Source: Spisula solida (taxonomy: Eukaryota > Mollusca > Bivalvia > Venerida > Mactridae). Taken from it: a DNA stretch of 64,000 nucleotides. Positions 59,346 to 64,000 of this stretch are shown in pieces. The notes beneath the pieces are model-generated. The model was given only the letters and a program-made list of their open reading frames with translations. It did no database searches and was not told where the DNA came from. Made by a program: the position numbers and the translations under genes. Location: positions 4,412,001 through 4,476,000 of the forward strand of contig OX365955.1 of the NCBI GenBank assembly GCA_947247005.1, written 5' to 3'. Within the stretch, counting starts at the first letter, position 1, and every line of letters begins with the position of its first letter.

Positions 59346-60768
59346 ATTTATTACTCATGAAGTGAGGGTCGATTTACAGAGCTTACATTCTACTTACAAA
59401 TCTTGAGACGAATTAAAGCAAGTTGTAAGCTACACTTGTTACAGAATACAAACAGTTCGCATTAGGTGTTGTTGATTCTGTCGTGTCTGTTTACTATCAA
59501 TTACTGTTGATAAAGGCCATACAACAAACGATGCATTTTGTTAAGGCGATCTGTGTATTTTCTTTCCAGCTAAGAGAACAAAAGTAATTTCCCTGAGGTA
59601 AAAGTTTCGCCTAACTGTACGAATGCTGTGTAAGAGGATTATCAGCAAACATTTGTATGCAGTTTACGGACAATTTTGGCTGTAGCATAACGAATACCGT
59701 ACACTGAGTCAACTTGACATTGGCCATGCACGTATTTGTACAAAATCGTCAATATCTGATTACTTTATTATATATTATATATTCTAACATGACCGACAAA
59801 TTCGCCTATATAGACGAAGAACAAACACAGTGTTGTGTAACGTCTGATTTGTAATGAAAGTGACGTCACGTCCTTTTTTGATGACGTCATGTAGGTAAAT
59901 ATGTAAAGTAAACAACATACTCTTGCACAGTAGCACATGCTTAATATATCATTCCGAGTTTAAATCATATTAGAAACGAAATAAAATATTCAAAAGAAGT
60001 AGTTTACCTTTGTTATACAATGGTTTGTCGTTCTACGGCCTTCGTGGTTAATTCCTACACGTCAGAAAACTCTAAACCATTGTACAACAGCCGGTATACT
60101 ACGGATTTTCATAGTTTAATTCTTAATAGTGCATGCGCACGTATGTATATTGGATTGATTTATAGATTCTTTAAATTCGTTTAATAAAATGAGTTTCTTT
60201 AAAATACTAAAATTGCAATTGGATAAGTGAAATGCGACTGTTTCGTTAATAAAGGGTTAATAATGTAGGCTATAAACTCACTGATCGCTTGTCAGATAAT
60301 GTTGACTGTTTAAAGTCAAATTAGGCCTTAAAAGGCTATTTTCAAAAAGCAGTAACTTGGTAACGTAGTTGAAGAGTCATGCATTTTGTGCACTTTAGTT
60401 GAGTCCCAAAGGTGGAAAACACAATAAGATGGAAGAAAATGAAATACAACCTCCAGTTGGTTTGTTTACAACATACTGATTTGTTGACAAAAAATGCACA
60501 ATTTATAATCTAAGGGTGGCAACTTTTGCAAAATTAGTTTTTTGCCATCCATACATTTTACTTAAATGTGATTTTTGCCATACTATTTCGACAGATACAT
60601 TTAACATTCTTTCGTCAATCAGGTCATTTGTAAAAAATATCCCAATTCCTTGTAATAAGTCTATTTACTGGATGATCAGAAAAAATGTCTTGGGATAGAT
60701 AATGTAGCTTAAAGAGAAGCAGTTGTTACCACTGACACTGGCTATGTTTCTGTATAAATAGCACATTT
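59346..60768. other. AT-rich region with a pair of CRE-like sites
   Basis: Apart from the TGACGTCA pair at 59861-59889 nothing is recognised. A 60-codon frame at 60516-60698 has no support. Confidence 0.45.
59861..59889. promoter_or_regulatory. Second pair of TGACGTCA (CRE-like) sites
   Basis: Perfect palindromes at 59861-59868 and 59882-59889, 21 bp apart. A promoter-proximal CREB/ATF role is possible, but no transcription start or exon is evident nearby. Confidence 0.4.
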
Positions 60769-60929
60769 AAGCCTAGGTCCCACTGAGAAATTCCTCAACG
60801 GCGATATTATCCCGATATCTTCCGATACCACCAGATTCATCACGGTTCCTTCATATGTTACAAATTGTCTCAAGACTTCTTGAATCATCCGCTATAACAC
60901 GACCAACCTGCTCAGCTGAACCTAGGTTT
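60769..60929 (+). mobile_element. Shortened copy M4 of the 223 bp MITE
   Basis: Starts AAGCCTAGGTCCCACTGAGA and ends in a decayed CTGAACCTAGGTTT. The left two thirds match M1; the part carrying the right subterminal repeat is missing. Confidence 0.7.
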
Positions 60930-61764
60930 TAAGTTTACGAAATGCAAATCGTCTTCGAGTAGATTGCATAAGTTACAATTTCCTTCAATTCTTGGAATGG
61001 TATTAGGTTAATATCACCTTTCACTGTGAGTTGTATCACGTGAGCTGATGGAAAATTCTAGTCTTGAAGTATTATAGTCTATTTTAAGTAAATATTGAAG
61101 TGTTTGGGAACCTACATACAGGTTGAAGTGTTCCATCGTTTTCGTCTGCAGATTTACAATTTGCTGTGAAATTGACCGCGAACAAATGCATGAACCTTCA
61201 TGGTCGATCTATGTCAGCCTAGACAAGAACTCCTACATACCACTTTGATTCCATAGCGGATAACAAAACAGTCGCATACGTACTTTTATATAATACGTAT
61301 ATTCATGAAGTCAGTTGCCTAGGATTGTTTCTATATAAGTTGTGCCAGTTTCATTTTATCTGCAGTCCTCTCTGCTTTACACTTCCAGATATTGAGTTTT
61401 TAGCCACTGGTCTGCCAGAATGCCAACTGCCTATCCCAATATCACAAACTATTACCACTGGCCAGATAGACCAACAACAACTACCGGGTAACTTGTCACC
61501 AAATCACCACTCGTCTTCTGTACTTCCAACTACCCACTCATATCTCACCAACTATCGTCACTGTCTGCTAGAATACCGCAGTCGTTCTGCCTGACCGCCA
61601 ACTCAACGTCTTTTGGTCTCAACTATCGTGCAATTTGTATTTCATATCTATTGAGCAAACTCCAAACCATCCTCACTCAACGGGAGGCTCTATCGTTAGG
61701 CTATCAATAAGATGTCGCCTTATATTATGATGTTGATGATATTGTTGAAATTGCCTAATTCACA
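60930..61764. other. Region with no recognised gene
   Basis: An 89-codon frame at 61325-61594 is rich in Pro, Gln, Thr and Ser and C-rich at the DNA level; no family recognised and no splice context seen. Confidence 0.4.
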
Positions 61765-62315
61765 CTGCTAGGTTGCAAGGCTGCTAGGGTGCCAAGAGCA
61801 CGCTGTTAGGCTACAAGGCTTCTAGGCTGCCAAGTTCACGCTGTTAGGCTGCTAGACTGCCAATTTCACGCTGTAATTCTGCTAGGCTGCCAAGTTCACG
61901 CTGTAAGGCTTGTAGGCTGCCAAGATCACGCTGCAAGGCTGCTAGACTGCCAAGTTCACGCTGTAAGGCTGCTAGGCTGCCAAGTTCACGCTGTAAGGCT
62001 GCTAGACTGCCAAGTTCACGCTGCAAGGCTGCTAGACTGCCAAGTTCACGCTGTAAGGCTGCTAGACTGCCAAGTTCACGCTGCAAGGCTGCAAGGCTGC
62101 TAGACTGCCAAGTTCACGCTGCAAGGCTGCTAGACTGCCAAGTTCACGCTGTAAGGCTGCTAGACTGCCAAGTTCACGCTGCAAGGCTGCTACACTGCCA
62201 AGTGCACGCTGTAAGGCTGCTAGGCTTCCGAGTTCACGCTGTATAAGGCTGCTAGACTGCCGAGTTCACGCTGTTAGGCTGCTATGTTGTTAGGCTGCTA
62301 GGCTGCCAACTTCAC
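61765..62315 (+). repeat. 30 bp minisatellite (about 18 units)
   Basis: Unit GCTGCTAGACTGCCAAGTTC then ACGCTGTAAG, with GGCT/GACT and TAAG/CAAG variants. The 10-residue periodic minus-strand frame is a by-product of the 30 bp period. Confidence 0.95.
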
Positions 62316-64000
62316 GTGATCCTGTCTATATCTTCGAAATGTATTTTAAATCTTACTCCATTGGCCATTCACAATTTTGGTTGGTACGTTCTGTCATTTT
62401 ATTATGGGATGCTGATGTTTTTTTAAGCCAAAACGATAATGTGACATCTAAATTGCTAATTCTCGAAGTACGGCTTATATTTGACGTGTGGTGTAACGGT
62501 GTGCTTCTTTGTCTAATCGGCAGTATGACGACACCGTGACTTCCAATTAGAATCGCAGTTAGTGTACAACAAAGGGAGGCAACTACTGTGATCAGTTTGC
62601 TCGTTTCGTTTCAAAGACATGTTTGCGTTACTTTGAACTTCGCGTATACTAAAAATGACTGCGGTCGTTAAAACTTCGTACTCGCCATCAATTGGCGCGT
62701 TCAAAAAGTGCTAAGACGACAAAATTCACAAAAGTTAATAGTATATTGACGCGTTTTGAAAATCAGGAACAATCCAACAACTTTGATACCTATCCATGCA
62801 ATCCGTGATTTGTGCAACAAAATGATGTCGCCTCCACATCCAACCAGTCATAAGTAATTTTGGTTGTGTAAATTGCACAATATATACGAGTGACGGTATT
62901 GGGGCACAAGACAGGGCCATCTGCTAAAGCTAACTACATAACTCGTTGACATTCAAACGCCAACGGTTGAAAGCTGTCTGTTGTTTTCTTTGTGCGAACT
63001 TTTTTACAGCATCAATTCCCATGGCGGCGCAGATTCAATTCTCTATAGGGATATAAATTTTACTTAGAAAAATATCTGCAACTTAAATGCGTTAGAATAA
63101 GATTAAATTTGACACTTGGCTTCTGCTTTGTACCATTAAAAACGTTATGTTTTATTGTAACGAGAATTAAAGTGTGCAAGTATAACCCTTGTTCTTTCAT
63201 GTTTATGCAATTATTCCGATTTTTTTCTAGGTAAAAATGACAACTTTTACTTAACTTGACGACATGTTATTTGGATGGAGGAAAATATAAGTTATTATTG
63301 ATTAAATTTATAATAGCGAATATCATTAATACTGTAAAACCACTTAATTTTGTGGATTTTGGTAAAATGCAATTTTCGTCGGGTTGTAAATTCGTGGATA
63401 ACTAAATATGGAAGGGGAAGCTACATCTAAAAAAATTTACCGCCACTCGATAAATAATGATATATACAGTATATTTATTAAAGATATTATTCACGCCATT
63501 GTATTCATCAATACTTCGACTTTGTTAGGTATAAGATACGATCGTGAATATCATCATTTGTGGACATATCGGCAGTTACTAGTATAAAAGTAGCAATTAT
63601 CTGTCCGTAAAGTCAAAGATTATCGAAAGTCACATATGACCATTTTGTCGGATCAAACAGATAATTACAAATCGAAAGAAGTTACAACAGAGCGCACAAG
63701 GCACAGACATATCAAATTCGTTCAAATAAACTTCTACGATTTGACTTGACGTGATAACCATGTCAAACCATTCGAGACAACTAGTTTTGTCGGTGTGTAT
63801 AAAAACATCTAAGCTTGGACACAAACAAGTTCAAAACACCGTCCTCGTGATATCAACATACTAGGTTCAATACGGCTAGCTTTATAATATTTTTGTTTCT
63901 GATAGCTTACTCTTAGAAGTTATTTAATCAAAGAACATTCAAACCTAAAGTTGGTTATAAGTATGATGGGTTCGTTTCGATACCAATAGACTATATTATC
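62316..64000. other. AT-rich end region, nothing firmly recognised
   Basis: ACTGTAAAACCACTTAATTT then GTGGATTTTGG at 63331-63362 resembles a dispersed bivalve repeat I have seen elsewhere, and GTAAATTCGTGG follows. Short frames on the minus strand have no support. Confidence 0.4.

Noticed and set aside
61844..62086. 10-residue periodic minus-strand frame resembling a coiled-coil repeat
   Set aside because: By-product of the 30 bp minisatellite; no start context or neighbouring exon.

Overview
This 64 kb window is non-coding, AT-rich animal genomic DNA, most likely from a bivalve mollusc. The evidence is: no operon-like gene packing, a LINE-type retrotransposon as the only long coding region, several tRNA-headed SINE pieces, a repeat rich in AGGTCA words that opens with GCCTCCCACC and ends GGGGCATATGTG, and small TIR elements of a kind I associate with bivalve genomes. 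The species cannot be named from sequence alone. No host protein-coding gene is convincingly visible. Two short open stretches (about 43.7 kb and 58.6 kb) are the only ones that look even weakly like exons.

Region 1 to 30.3 kb is a mosaic of copies of one multi-kilobase repeat, called family A here. Copies or pieces lie at 1-2002 (+), 4195-9540 (+), 11228-18526 (+), 18527-19250 (-), 19252-20410 (+) and 25455-30310 (+). Four of them carry a strongly conserved long hairpin of about 150 bp at the same place. Because the copies align by eye, insertions in one copy can be recognised against the empty site in the others. This gives clean calls for a mariner-like element (292-1265), a CACT-ended TIR element (11937-12834), a LINE (13026-16331), a TTAA-flanked piggyBac-like MITE (16618-17491), a nested foldback element (27101-27674) and a hAT-like MITE (29425-29600). 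Two other repeat families (B: 2560-3960 versus 22500-24710; C: 10600-11010 versus 21390-21765) occur in opposite orientations. Satellite arrays have grown inside family A at different places in different copies (20 bp units at 6895-8340, 47 bp units at 29885-30310).

Region 30.3 to 50.1 kb is rich in tandem arrays: 23 bp (32533-32705), 40/42 bp (33086-35100), 47 bp (37180-37705), 39 bp (37905-39275), about 74 bp (45100-45420), 40 bp and 26 bp (46500-47330, inside one TIR element), 18-19 bp (48045-48205) and 43 bp (49208-50090). SINE pieces lie at 35.7-36.5 kb.

Region 50.1 to 64 kb is mostly unannotatable AT-rich DNA holding copies of a 223 bp MITE, a palindromic element with two perfect CRE sites, a SINE, a GTT/GCT microsatellite with 35 uninterrupted GCT units, and a 30 bp array at 61765-62315.

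All identities and copy counts are by eye. No alignment, database search or folding was run.
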